A DNA stretch of 64,000 bases from Megalobrama amblycephala (lineage: Eukaryota > Chordata > Actinopteri > Cypriniformes > Xenocyprididae): assembly GCF_018812025.1 (NCBI RefSeq), contig NC_063061.1:8402415-8466414 (forward strand). The letters are read 5' to 3'. Both the position numbers and the translations under genes were made by a program. The notes under the pieces are model-generated. The model worked only from the letters and a program-made list of their open reading frames with translations. It did no database searches and was not told where the DNA came from. Positions 35,525 through 56,312 of this stretch are shown here, one piece after another (positions within the stretch are counted from its first letter, which is position 1; every line of letters begins with the position of its first letter).

Positions 35525-36324
35525 CTTTTTTTGAACTTTTTCCAGATAAAGACTCTTTGCAATGTAATTCTTTAATGCCATTTTTAATTGCCGACATTTA
35601 AAGAAGATGTTAATATGTTTTTCACAGTCATTTTCTACTGTTATTGTAATCCTTTTCATGCTGGTGTTTGTAAAAAAGAAAAGAAATCCAACTATTTGTA
35701 CTAATATAAATAATTGAAGTTATTTTTAAAACATTAAAGGTTTTGTGCTCATTTGCTTATTTTGTTTATTTCAAGCTACTGTGATTGATTGCATTGTAAT
35801 TATTAGGTCAACAATGTATTTAGCTGTTTATTGGTATATTTTTAATTGGAATGTATAATTAATTTTTATAATTTTGATCAGATTTTTGTTATATTTTTGA
35901 GGTGAAGCTTTTAATATGTTAAAGTGTCTAGTTTTTACTAATTGCTATATTGTGCTCCACAATATATGGTTCACATTTTCTGAAGGAAAATAAATATTTA
36001 AATATCTGTCTGTTAACGATGTTACTTAATGGCAAAATTTCAATAGTTTTTAACTGTGTATGGGAAGGTTGTTGTATTTATTAATAGCATTTTTTTACTT
36101 AAGATATCACCTTAATTTTTATTGTCATTTCACTTTATAAGTTCCTATTTTTGTATTTTTCTTTCTAATTAAGTTATGTTATACAAATTGTCCATATTCT
36201 AGGAGTTGGTCTGTAAGTGCTAGTGAAACAAAAAGAAAAATCTAATGTTATTTAATTGTTTGCAGCCAACTATTTATAACAATATGCATAATTTTTAAAT
36301 ATTTGTAATGTGAAATGTTGAATG

Positions 36325-36330
36325 AATAAA
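36325..36330 (+). terminator. Distal poly(A) signal of cpeb4
   Basis: AATAAA followed about 25 nt later by a T-rich stretch. It is the last canonical signal before the TTAA-flanked transposon that starts at 36619. Proximal signals: ATTAAA 35733-35738 and AATAAA 35989-35994. Confidence 0.65.
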
Positions 36331-36618
36331 ACTTAACTGTGACAAGACATTGACTTTTTTCCGTTTCTTTCCTGAAATGCTCGTTCTCTAGGTATTCTCT
36401 CTGTTCGTAGACTGTGGATTCTGGCAGATGCTACTCTGAATTCATTTGAATCTTTCTGTGGCTCACTTCTCGAATGAATCATAATGACCGGTAGGAATTC
36501 TGCCGTGGATTCCGACCGCTGTGTTTTCTGCCAGATGTCTGCCACAATTTTACATTGAATTTAGCTATAACCACACTGCAGAAACCGAACAAAGACTCAA
36601 ATGTATTTTGATTCTTAA

Positions 36619-38225
36619 AGGGGTCGTGACATGAGAAATCAAATTTGCCTTGATCTTTTGACATTTAAGAGGTCTTTGAACCATGAAAACATCCTGCAAC
36701 ATAGCTTAAAACGTCCTCCTCATTTTAAACAGCATTTATTTAATCAAGCTCCAAAAACAACTCGTTCTGATAGTGGGTCACACACGGGCAAATACGTTTG
36801 CATGTGACTGCCTCTATAGCAAGACGTTGACGAACAGTTGTACGTCATTGCGCCATAGGCCCCGCCCACTGCCGTTCAGTCACTTAACGTCTGACACTTG
36901 CCAACACTGGATATGAGCTTCAAGTCAAAAGCAAACAGAACCCATTATAATCACTGATGCTGTCTACACCGAATGCAGTATTCAGATGCGCATTATACAT
37001 ACTCCATGTGCTTGAATCTGTCGACAACATGACAAATGAAAGAGTGAAAGATTGTTCGCTTTGACGCGTCGTGTTTAAGCCGCTCGTTCGCATCTGTTTA
37101 CAGACTTCAGAAGGATCCCAGCATCATGTTTTATTTTAATGGCGTCACGCATCGCATCTGAGGATTATATGTTTGTTCGGAGCATTTTGTTTTGTAAACA
37201 AGGCACGGTGTAATGGAAAGTTGGCAAAGAAACTTTTGACACATGAAGCAGTCAGCTGTATTGGATAGCTATGGAAGCTTGTATCCACCACTAAATAAAA
37301 AATAAAAATAAAAAGTAATTGTGACTTTTTAGCTCACAATTCTGACTTTTTTTTTTTTTTTCTCACAATTGCGAGTTTTCATCTCACAATTCTCACTTTT
37401 TTCTCAGAATTGCAAGATTTAAACGCAATTGTGAGTTCAAGTCAGAATTGCATTTCTCGCAATTGCAATTGTGTTATAATGTCCAATTGTGAGTGAAAAA
37501 AGTTTATATCACAATTCTGACTTTATAACTCGGAATTGCATGTTATAAAGTCAGAATTGTGAGATATAAACTCTCAATTCTAAAAGAAGTCAGAATTTTG
37601 AGTTTATATCTTGCAGTTGACTTTATAATTCGCAATTCTGACTTAATATCTCGCAATTCTGACTTTATAATTCACAATTCTGACTTTATATCACGCAATT
37701 CTGACTTTATAACTCGCAATTCTGACTTTATAACTCGCAATTCTGACTTTATATCACGCAATTCTGACTTTATAACTCGCAATTTTTACCTTATATCACG
37801 TAATTCTGAGTTTATAACTCACGATTCCAAGAAAAAGTCGCAATTAACTTTATTTTTTATTTCATGGCGGAAACAAGCTTCCATAGACAGCAGCTGCATC
37901 ACAAACCAAAAGTAAATAATTTCATAATGCTTTATCTGAAAATGACGGTTTTATATGGATAATGTTTTCAAAACACTTATTCAAATGCAATTGCAAGTGG
38001 CTGTTGATATTGTTTCCTATGCAATGACGTTAGCCAATCAGAACAATGGCCATTTACTGACAAGCCTTAAAGGATCCACCCCTTAAAAATTGATCATTTC
38101 AGACAGAGTGTCAGAATGAGGTGAAAATAATACTTTTTCTATGTATATGAAATATAAATAACATTATAAGTGAACCGCAAGATACATATTAAAATAATAA
38201 AACAAAAATCCATGTCATGACCCCT
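36619..38225. mobile_element. TTAA-flanked element (AGGGGTCGTGACATG termini)
   Basis: The left end AGGGGTCGTGACATG and right end CATGTCATGACCCCT are inverted repeats with TTAA at 36615-36618 and 38226-38229. Its interior includes genic-looking but noncoding sequence and the minisatellite element at 37269-37886. No transposase. Confidence 0.85.
37269..37886. mobile_element. Inverted-repeat element with a 21-bp minisatellite core
   Basis: The ends CTATGGAAGCTTG and CAAGCTTCCATAG are perfect inverted repeats. The subterminal AAATAAAAAATAAA blocks also mirror each other. The core is a tandem array of AATTCTGACTTTATAACTCGC-like units, partly in opposite orientation at the left. The same core fills 62.6-64.0 kb. 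Noncoding, nested in the element at 36619-38225. Confidence 0.75.
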
Positions 38226-40156
38226 TTAAAAACATTTATAAATGTATATTGCTTTAGAAAGCTGGGTGTAGTTCTAAGTCCATCAGTAAGCTATTTCTTT
38301 TGTTTTCTATTATTAGGTTTTATGTTCCAATTTATGCATTCTCAGTGGCACCATCTGCTGTCTCTGAATGGTGCTATTAGAAATATATAGTTCTTTGTCA
38401 CTTGATCTTGTAAGCATTTTATTTTTTATTGGTCTGTTCTGTCATTTTGTTGCAAGTCCATTTTCATATTTACATAAAACATTTGACACTCGTGTAGATT
38501 TGCAGTGTCTTGTCACTTAAAATGTCTTCATTTATGTCAGTTCTACAATGTTCTCAAAACAGAGTCATTCTAGATGAGACAAATAAATGAATCGACATGG
38601 TCAAAGTAAAGAGAAGTCAAAAGCAAATGTCAAACGGGTTAGAAAAATATACTAATTATTGACAGCACAACAGTTTTCAGTTCACAATCTGATTTTATTA
38701 TTAACCACAGTTTTAATTCTCAGCTTTTATCACCTCGATACTCCACAAGAGATAATTATCTCTATGCTTTATCATTTTACCAGTGATGTTTTCATCAGCT
38801 GAGATAGATCAGTGTGGCACTGTTTCAGTGAAGTTTCTTTGTCTAGATTTCACACAGGTTCTGCCATCTTGCTGAGGTAATGAATATGCTGATCGCTCTA
38901 ATAACACTGTGAACATGCCTCACTTGTTCCCTTATATCTATCCAGCTACAGGATCTCTTGAATAATAGAAACAGTGAGATGAGATCACCCTCATCTCTGA
39001 CTCGGGAACAAAGGTTAAGTACTGTGTGTAGTCAGGTCACAGTCTAATTATTTGTTCCCCATGAGACTGTGGGACAGGAAATGTAGAACACAGCGGTTCA
39101 TGGTGAGAGGTTTCAATCACAGAACTCATTTGGAATCATTTGGATGATAAACAGATTGATTATCAGCTGAAGCTGTGCATGACGTGTGACATCAATGCCA
39201 CACCCTTTTGCAGGAATTTCATTATGAATAAAGTTTTTTTTTTTTTTTTTTTGTCCCTTGTGAAAAAGAAGTACGCTTTAGCATACTTTAAAAAGAGTGC
39301 TTTTTACAGAAAGAATATACTTAAGTGCTAACTTAATGTAATGTTTTTGGACACTTAATTGCATGGTATTTGCAGCTAAATGAAAACATTATAGTTTACA
39401 TTTATATTAAATGCAATTAGTTGAACTTGAGAGTGCTTTTTCAACCCACTTAAGGAAGTTTATATTTGTAATTTCATAATCATTTCTATTTGTCTGAAAT
39501 ATTAAAGTGTACTGTTGAATGTACTGACAAACATTTAAACTAAATTATACTTTAATGTCATTTATATTGAAACTTGCATAGTATTTAAATTAGATATTTA
39601 TAATTACACATTAGGTTGCAACTTAGTACATGCAAAATATATTAACTTTAAATGTAATTTCAGAAAACTTATAATCAGATCAGCAACAGCAAAATCAATA
39701 TTCAACAGCAAAATAATATTTAAACGTAATGATTTAAAATGTACTTTAAATTACAACTTTTCATTTGACATTATTACAAAGTGCATTATTGTTTTGCCTG
39801 TTTTAAGAAACATGAAAAGTCATGAAAGTGTACTCTAAGTACACATGAGTGGCCTTTTATTTCATTCATATTTTATTATAAATAGACCTATACAAGTGTA
39901 TTGTGTGTTTGTGGTTCATGCAGATTTAATATATAAGAAATAAACATGTAAAATAAATGTTGGTGTGTTGCACCCCATCCACCTTCAAGTATTTTTACAT
40001 TTGGTTGCTTTCAGTGCCATGCATGACCGAATGTATCATTATAGTTCAAAGGCTGGTATAATAATATATAATAGTTTTCCGCCCCCTCGTGGCTGGAGAT
40101 GAAATTGATATGGTATATAGCCAAATTAAGGAGGTTACAAATACACCTGCAGACAG

Positions 40157-41090
40157 TGCTGGGTAGTAACTATTACATATAATCTGGATTATGTAATCAG
40201 ATTCCAAAAATTAGTACTTGTAATTAGATGTTATTACATTTTTAAAATACTTGTAATCAGTCTAGTTACATTTTGATTGATTTCATAATTACATATTATT
40301 CATACATTTGTATTCACTTTTACATCTAAAATTTCCTTTCTAAAAAAACAAAAAACAAAAAACCTGCTACTGCTTATAAGTTCAAAAGGTCCTCCAGGTT
40401 TGTGGAATTGCACACACAGAGCAGCCACTAGTCATGTGACTATTACTGAAAACTGAGACCCACACAGAATTTGATCACTGGATTTACACAAATCATTTCA
40501 ATAAACCAGTCATCACTCAGTGGGTCATTTAACCATGTATATGGAACTATTTATTTGGAAGGTTTTTGTCTTTAAAATGCACAAATTCTCATCATTTTTT
40601 TGTTTTTGTGTAATGCAGGGATTCACAAAATTTTTTGTCAGCCCTAAACTTTTTGACCTAATACTGGTGTATTTACTTGAATTATGCCCTCTGAGATTTC
40701 AAGGTAATAAGTTAATAATTAAGCCAGTCATCTAACAATACATTTGCATGTTCATGGGTCTCTGGAGTCGGTTATTGGTCATATGACATGAGGTTAAACA
40801 AATAAAATATTTTAATTCAATATTTTTTTATGATTTAATTAATTAGCTTTTCATTAAATTCACAAATCTTGGAAACCCTGATGCACTTCATGTTGTTGAT
40901 AAACAATGAAATATATATATTTTTTCTCTTTGTATTTTTATATCAATATGGTACAAGATTATACTATTCAAATCAATGTGATAAACGAGTTAGGTCAAAA
41001 GTAACCTAAAAGTAATCTGATTATATTACGTAAAATTTGTAATGTAATGGATTACGTTACTAACTACAATTTTTGTCAAGTAATTTGGAA
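40157..41090. repeat. Dispersed GCTGGGTAGTAACT repeat
   Basis: The left segment has TGTAATCAGATTCCAAAAATTAGT-type blocks, and the right segment has complementary AAAGTAATCTGATTATATTACG and ATGGATTACGTTAC. This inverted pattern matches a common teleost DNA repeat. Interior about 40.4-40.9 kb is unrelated AT-rich sequence. Borders are approximate. Confidence 0.55.
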
Positions 41091-41326
41091 TTGGCACTCT
41101 AAAAATGACTGTAAAAAAAATAAAAAATAAAAAATTACACAGTAAAATACTGTTTTTCATTGAAACAGTAATATAACAAAAACAATGCATTCTGGGTCAT
41201 ATTTGTCATTTTAAGAAAAGAAGCCTCTAGGCTGCTTTCTCCAAAATGACAAATAATATTACCCAGAATGCACTGTAATATACAGAAGCAATATACTGTA
41301 AAAACAAATGTATTCCGGGTAATATA

Positions 41327-42246
41327 TGTGACCCTGGACCACAAAACCAGTCATAAGTCACTCAGGTATATTTGTAGCAATAGCCAACAATACATTGTAT
41401 GGGTCAAAATTATATATATTTTTTTAATGCAAAAAAATCATTAGGATATTAAAGGGATAGTTCACCCAAAACTTGATGTTTATCTGCTTACCCCCAGACC
41501 ACCCAAGATGTAGGTGTCTTTGTTTCTTCAGTAGAACACAAATGATGATTTTTAACTGCAACCGCTGCCGTCTGTCAGTCAAATAATGCAAGTCAGCGGG
41601 AACTTGGACTATAAGAGTAAATAAAACACGACAGACAAATCCAAATTAAACCCTGTGGCTCGTGATGACACATTGATGTCTTAAGACACGAAACGATCGG
41701 TTTGTGCGAGAAACCGAACAGTAGTTATATAATTTTTTACCTCTAATACACCACTATGTCCAACGTCATTCATCACTCTATTCGTGAGGTCTGATCGCGC
41801 TCTGACAACGGCAGTGATGTCTCGCGCTCATTGAAGTATATGCGCGAGACATCACTGCCGTTGTCAGAGCGCGATCAGACCAAACAAATCGAGTGATGAA
41901 TGCCGGTTGGAGTTAAAAATCATCAGTTGTGTTCTACTGAAGAAACAAAGACACCTACATCTTGGATGCCCTGGGGGTAAGCAGATAAACATCAAATTTT
42001 CATTTTTGGGTGAACTATCCCTTTAAGTAAAGATCATGTTCCATGAAGATATTTTGTAAATGTCCTACTGTAAATATATCAAAAATGTATTTTTTTTGTG
42101 AGTGGATATGCATTGCTAAGACTTCATTTGGACAACTTTAAAGGCGATTTTCTCAATATTTAGATTTTTTGCACTCTCAAATTCCAGATTTTCAAATAGA
42201 TGTATCTCGACCAAATATTGTCCTATCTTTGTGGTCCAGGGTCACA
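41327..42246. mobile_element. Inverted-repeat element (TGTGACCCTGGACCACAAA termini)
   Basis: The ends TGTGACCCTGGACCACAAA and TTTGTGGTCCAGGGTCACA are perfect inverted repeats. This is a widespread fish repeat. It is interrupted by the palindromic MITE at 41453-42022, and it sits inside another repeat with TAATATTACCCAGAATGC motifs spanning about 41.1-42.37 kb. No coding sequence. Confidence 0.8.
41453..42022. mobile_element. TTAA-flanked MITE with a 40-bp perfect hairpin
   Basis: The ends AGGGATAGTTCACCC and GGGTGAACTATCCCT are flanked by TTAA at 41449-41452 and 42023-42026. The centre (41788-41827 with 41842-41881) forms a 40-bp perfect stem with a 14-nt loop. Nested in the element at 41327-42246. 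Confidence 0.85.
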
Positions 42247-43199
42247 TTTGTCATTTTCGAGAAAGTAGCCTATAGGTTATTTTCTCGAAAATGACTAATA
42301 ATATTACCCAGAATGCTTTGTTTTTACGGTATATTTTTCGTTTCAATGAAAAGCGCCATTTTACTATGTAAATTTAAAAAGCAGAAAGATATCCTCTAGC
42401 ATAATCTTAAAAAAACTGTTGTTCTTTTGGCATTCGAAGCCTAGATGTGCTTGGATTTTAATACGCGCTAATTATGAAACTAATGAAACACAAAGAATAT
42501 ATAAGACTATTCTTTATTCTCGTTACTGCTTATACTGTTTTATATTACTCAGTTTTAATTAGTTTAATTGGTGAGCTTGCACAACATGTACCATTGTGCG
42601 CAAATAGTATTGTTATAAAACACAGTATACTGTCTCTAAAATCTGATTGGATGATTATAAGCACACCTGTGTCTGCAAATCAGTTCAATTCTGTATTAAT
42701 GTGCCAATTGTTCTTACAACAACCTACATTTACAGTAGGCACATGAACTATATTTGTATTTAATATGATCAGTATTATTGATAATGCATGTTATTGTTTA
42801 ATGAGCTTTGGTGAGCACTGAACACTTATAATAAATATAAAAATATTAAATAAAATAATATTAAAAATACATGTTATTTAGTTTACAATTAATAAGTCTG
42901 CGAAATAATAGTTCATAATAAAGTTTTTACATTATAATACATAATGAATTAGCCTTGAATTCTAAATGAAAATGCTTCTGCACTTCTTTCAGTTTTTCAC
43001 TAGATGGCAAACAAGTCACCTAATGTGGGTAGGTATTGAGCTTCAGGGTTTCTAAGGGTCGGGCAAAACAAATGTAGGGTTTCTTTTAGATCCCCCCTAG
43101 TGGCTTGAGTGTAAGTGAGGGTTTGGATGCTGCGCGAGGCCGTCAGTATCTGCATCTCTCGCATCAGCGCCACACACACATACATACACACTCACACAT

Positions 43200-43306
43200 A
43201 CACACACATACAGCATCTCCATCTCGACGCTCCACCTGCCCTCATCAGCAACCCGAATTTAAACTGTCTTTGAGGCCATAAAAAGCGTGAAAGTTGACCG
43301 CTTTCG
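43200..43306 (+). promoter_or_regulatory. nsg2: Probable noncoding first exon of nsg2
   Basis: A higher-complexity block ends at GCTTTCG|GTGAGT (donor 43307-43312). The next acceptor, TTTATAG at 43771-43777, opens the exon with the start codon. The 5' border is unknown. A (CA)-rich tract precedes it at about 43,168-43,210. No TATA box was identified. Confidence 0.45.
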
Positions 43307-43777
43307 GTGAGTACGCGTTTAAAAAACATCTTTTCATCTGGCGCGTGTTGTGTTTGGGTGGGAGATAAATTGTTGTGACTGGTAAACCAGCCATAAAAGG
43401 GGCGCGGATGCTTTATTTGCGCTGTGGCTGATGTTTCGACACCTGGATTTTAGACAATATAGTTAAGCTGTGCTGTGTTTTTTCCCCTTTTATCTCAAAG
43501 ATCAATGTACAATCCTTTACTTTTATTTACAAGCGCAACCTTTGTGTATTTTAAAGCATTCGCGTGCGGACTGACATCAGACAGACATGCGTGAGGTGTT
43601 TACCAAACGCTTTGATATATAAGGTGTGCTGTAGCTCTGCATGGTTTATTGATGTGCCAGAGGTGTATAGATTTTTTGTTTTATTATTAAAGGTGGTCGA
43701 TATGTGATTTAGAGCCAAGGCTGGGGTATTTTAAATTGGTATTTTACAAGTGTTTTCAAAATCCTCTGCATTTATAG

Positions 43778-52313
<8,536 letters not shown>

Positions 52314-52479
52314 TAGCTGAACTTCCTTTGTCATGAATTATATGCTGTGTCAGTTCTTTTTTTTAAAATTGGCTTTGTTCTTTTTTCTTCCCCTTATTAA
52401 AAAAACACCATGGCTAGTCAGCAAATGTTATGGGTGCTGGTCTCCAGCATTGGATTCATTTGAAAACCAGATTCACCAA

Positions 52480-53263
52480 TAAGGCTGCATGTCCACCAAA
52501 GCGTTTTTAGCGAGCTGAAAATGCTAGGTGCTCTGCTGAAAATGCCTAGCTGTGAGCAGTTGAGAGCGCTTCGGCAGCACAATGTTTGCTATGATACGGA
52601 ATATCTACGGAAGTGTTACTAGTATCTCATTTCGCAGATAGTTTGTTTCTGCACTGGTTCTATATAAAAATGTCGGTAACACTTTAGTATATGGAACACA
52701 TATAAATTATTAACTATGCTTTTTCCCTCAATAAACTCCTAGTTTACTGCTTATTAATAGTTAATAAGGTAGTTGTTAAGTTTAAGCATTGGGTAGGATT
52801 AAGAATGTAGAGCAAGGTCATACAGAATAAGGCCTTAATAAGTACTAATAAATAGCCAATATTCTAGTAATATGCATGCAAATAAGCAACTAGTTAAAAG
52901 ACCCTCAAATAAAGTGTTACCAAAATGTTGGTACAATGTAAAGTATTTGCTCCAGCTCTTATTTTAAATTATTTTGTTCCATTATTATGCTGCTTGTTGT
53001 CATCTGTTGGCGTTGTACAAGCAAAATGTGGTGGTTGGTCTGTGTTGTATTTTGTCCCGCCCCTCCCCCCAAAATGACAGTGATGAGCGCTGCGTTTTAC
53101 CCAAAGTTGAACATTCTTCAACTCGATGCGACCGGTAAAAAACGGCAAGTGCTCAGCGCCCTCGTTACGCTCCTGGCATTTTAAAAACGCGGCGCTCCCA
53201 TTGAAAACAATTAGAAAAATATGCTAGCCTTGGAAAAAACTCTTTGGTGGACACATGGCCTAA
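52480..53263. mobile_element. Inverted-repeat element (TGTCCACCAAAGC termini), copy 2
   Basis: The ends match those of 3483-4064. GCGTTTTAAAATGCC-type and AGCGTAACGAGGGCGCTGAGC-type blocks occur here in the opposite orientation. Carries a nested MITE at 52675-52921. Confidence 0.75.
52675..52921. mobile_element. Nested MITE (GGTAACACTTTA termini)
   Basis: The ends GGTAACACTTTA and TAAAGTGTTACC are perfect inverted repeats, with TTAATAAGTACTAATAAATA-type interior typical of a widespread teleost element. Confidence 0.8.
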
Positions 53264-55697
53264 GACCACACTGATGAACCTGCGAAACGAGCACAAAACC
53301 CACCCAGAACAGCATGGAAATTCACGCTGGTCTAAGTAACTTTTTCCAGCAGGGCTGTATCCAGGGTTGGCATATTCAGAATTTTCTCTCAGTACTACCA
53401 GAACATGGTTAATGTTCTAAAGATCTATTCTTTCAAGTGTCATTAATGCTGTAAAAAAAGGCAGTCTTTGTTTCAAAACTCTTTGCTTCAACTGTTTGGA
53501 ATGAATCCTGGAAGTAGTTCAAGAGGCTGTTGGGTGATAGAGAGTTGTTGGCAGTGTGAACTTAATGCAGAGCCGGAGAGTCTGAAAGGACGTTTTATCT
53601 TAGCAGTGAAGGTCGTTGGAGAGGCAGATGAAGAAGACAGCAAACATTGGTATAAAGACTGACTTCCTTCATAAATAACACTAAATGAAACTGTCAGCAG
53701 TCTTGGAATCTCAATCCACTATGAAAACTATAACTTTGAAACATACAGAATGTTTCCACAGACACAATCAAGACGTTCTTGTCTGAGATCCTCCTTCAAC
53801 GGCGCTCGTTATTTTTTGAGGTACTGAAGGAAACATCCCGGAGCGTCCTTGTATGAGCTTGTTGTAGGAAACTCTTCCTGAGGTTGTTGTCTAGAACGAG
53901 TAATTCAGAGTACAGAAAGCTAACTGCAGGGTGATCTCGGCTGCGTAGCCTCCCAGTTGGATTTTTATAATATTCCCTGCTGTCGCTCCACCTGCAAGTA
54001 AAGAAGGAATGTTCCCCCTCATTAAATGTTCAAAACAAAAGAGAGTTGTGGTCTCTTGGTGTCGTATGCAGCCAAGTGGAACATATTAACATATCATGTT
54101 AAAATAAATGTGGTATTAAGACAACTTAATTAAGCAGGGAGTAGGTCTTGTGATTTCTGTTTGTTCTTAGTGTATTTGGGTGGGAGGTTTGGCAGACAAA
54201 GTGTGGGGAAAAGGAGTTTGGCTTTGATTTCTCAACTATACTAAGTGTTACACATATTCACTAAACACATTACTATGCATTTTTATTGTTGTTCAAAAAA
54301 TAATGTCATTACTTATGTTGGATTTGTTGCACTGTTAGTTTTACATTGCACAGTGAAAAAGAGTATTCAGTTGGAAATAATGTAGGACGGACTTTATTTG
54401 ATCCATTGGGATTTGATTGAATCTTGGGAAATAGGCTGTGATAGTTGTTACTAGTGCTATTTAATCTAACACTTCCTGATTTTAACATGGTAGACGATAA
54501 AATTGCTGAAAATATCATTGATTCATTACATTGAAAGAGGGAACCAAACTTTTTTTTTTTTTTTGACTTGGGGCAATAGGCAACCCACTAGCAACCCCCT
54601 AGGCATTGATTGCAAAATCAGAATTGTGGTTTCAGAGACCAAATGTTTTTGCATTCAGATCAGGTTAAAAAATGATGCTATTCATTTTTTTAGAATAATG
54701 TTCGCTGATGAATTGTGCTCAATAAGCTTTTAAAAGACTGATGTAACAGACACATTAAGAGATAACTTGTCAATCCAGGAATACACCCCTACATATTAGG
54801 GGTGTAACAGTATTCAAACCGAACTGAAAAACCATGATACACCACCCACGGTACATACCACGGTGCTCTCATAGCAGACCGAACGCCCCTCGCCTCCTGC
54901 TGCCCCGGCCCAGCCCTAATTTTTCTACCTTGAAATTTGATTAAATAGTAATTAGGGGTGTAACAGTACACGTATTCATCACACAGATTTTCGGTACAAG
55001 TCTTTTGTGTACACAAGGAATACAGCATTGTAGTTTAACCACCATTAACCACCAATAATCGTAATAAGAATTTTATCACAAAATTCAAACAAAAAATGCA
55101 TGCATGTTGAAAGATACAGTACAACTTACTGAAATGTATCATATCATCTCATCAGCTCAATCAGCGTTTCAACAGAGGAAAGACATCGATAAAACAGCTT
55201 GTAAGCAATGTCACGTAGCATTACATTTACCTCAGGCAAGTCACTCAGTGTCCACAGCTTGTTAGTTCACCAGAGAAATGAACTCTTTCTCTAAATATAT
55301 GTACTATAGTAGCCTATTTATTAATTATATTTTGCTTAACCTGTTAGTGATGTCTTGATTATTTAATGTATGTTTAAATAAATATGTCATGAAAATGACA
55401 GCCACTGTGTAAATGACTATATTTCATCAACGAATTGGAGTAAAAACGTAATTTTATAATTAGATTTAGTTAATGCAAAAACTGCCTTATGTGCAATTTA
55501 CATGTTTGCATACAATGTTATTTGAGTGTTGATTATTATATCTAAAATATAAATAGCAACTGAATTTAGGCTAATAGTTTGGGCTCTGAACCTTTAATAT
55601 TATAGTAAAGTGCAAGTAAGGGCTCCATATATAGTTTACAGCAATTGAATTAATTGAATTCATTTAAAGACACAATTTGTTCAGTAAACCACTGTTT

Positions 55698-55811
55698 CAC
55701 GAGTTCACACTTACAAATAAGTCAGGTAAATAAATTGGTAAACGTATTTGGCGTGCTGTCCGGGGAGAGGGCTCCGAGCTCGGTAATCGGCCCGAACACA
55801 GAGTACCCCCC
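55698..55811 (-). repeat. Ngaro repeat B, terminal copy
   Basis: 114 bp, from CACGAGTTCACACTTAC to GAGTACCCCCC, identical by eye to 56068-56181. This is the 3' terminus of the element. The flanking TTT (55695-55697) may be a shared insertion core. Confidence 0.92.
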
Positions 55812-55870
55812 CCCCCTTTTAGATTATATGAAGTAACCCAGAGAGTGTGAGGAGACGGGGTGGTGGAGGG

Positions 55871-56067
55871 ATTCTGGAAACTGTCGAGGATCTTTGGGTG
55901 AGTTTTGACTGTGATTATATACAGGCCTGAACTCATGCTGATTGGGTAGATACGTTGATTACAGATTGTTGACAGCTGGTTGAGATGACGTAATCATTAA
56001 GATGACGTAATGATTGGGTAGGTTATTTGACTTGTTCCTCCTGAACTACGTTAATGAAACATAATTT
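55871..56067 (-). repeat. Ngaro repeat A, internal copy
   Basis: 197 bp, identical by eye to 61488-61684. Directly abuts repeat B at TTT|CACGAG, the junction expected in a circular intermediate. Confidence 0.92.
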
Positions 56068-56181
56068 CACGAGTTCACACTTACAAATAAGTCAGGTAAA
56101 TAAATTGGTAAACGTATTTGGCGTGCTGTCCGGGGAGAGGGCTCCGAGCTCGGTAATCGGCCCGAACACAGAGTACCCCCC
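56068..56181 (-). repeat. Ngaro repeat B, internal copy
   Basis: 114 bp matching 55698-55811. The sequence diverges after the C run (CCCCCC then AAAAAGCG here, more C and TTTT in the other copy). Confidence 0.92.
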
Positions 56182-56312
56182 AAAAAGCGAGAGTTAACTA
56201 CGGACAGCAGCCGAAAACTGAAACTGTGACCCCCCCCCAAAAAAAAAAATATAGAAATAAGGCTGATGTTTGCAAGGAGAAAGCTGTCTGCGTGATCGAG
56301 AAGGTTCTATCT

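Larger units (their letters stand above)
32800..36345 (+). other. cpeb4: cpeb4 3' UTR (about 3.5 kb)
   Basis: The region after the stop has no transposon termini, is more complex than nearby introns and ends at AATAAA 36325-36330, with a T-rich downstream element at about 36,353-36,370. Further signals are ATTAAA at 35733 and AATAAA at 35989. It has U-rich CPE-type motifs (TTTTAT at 34472, 35874 and 36117; TTTTAAT at 35582 and 35840), consistent with known CPEB feedback on CPEB mRNAs. A (CA)n tract lies at about 35,299-35,331. The exact cleavage site is inferred. Confidence 0.75.
36346..43200. other. cpeb4-nsg2 intergenic region
   Basis: No gene was recognised. Transposon-derived sequence occupies 36.6-38.2, 40.1-41.1 and 41.1-42.4 kb. 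The segments 38.2-40.1 and 42.4-43.0 kb are AT-rich with nothing recognisable. Human has C5orf47 between these genes as I recall, and no counterpart was seen. Confidence 0.7.

Noticed and set aside
37559..37915. Plus-strand frame with SRNSDFI repeats
   Set aside because: Same minisatellite read on the other strand; periodicity artefact.
53468..53662. 64-codon frame considered as the next nsg2 exon
   Set aside because: It lacks the hydrophobic membrane segment expected after exon 2 and has no suitable acceptor in frame.
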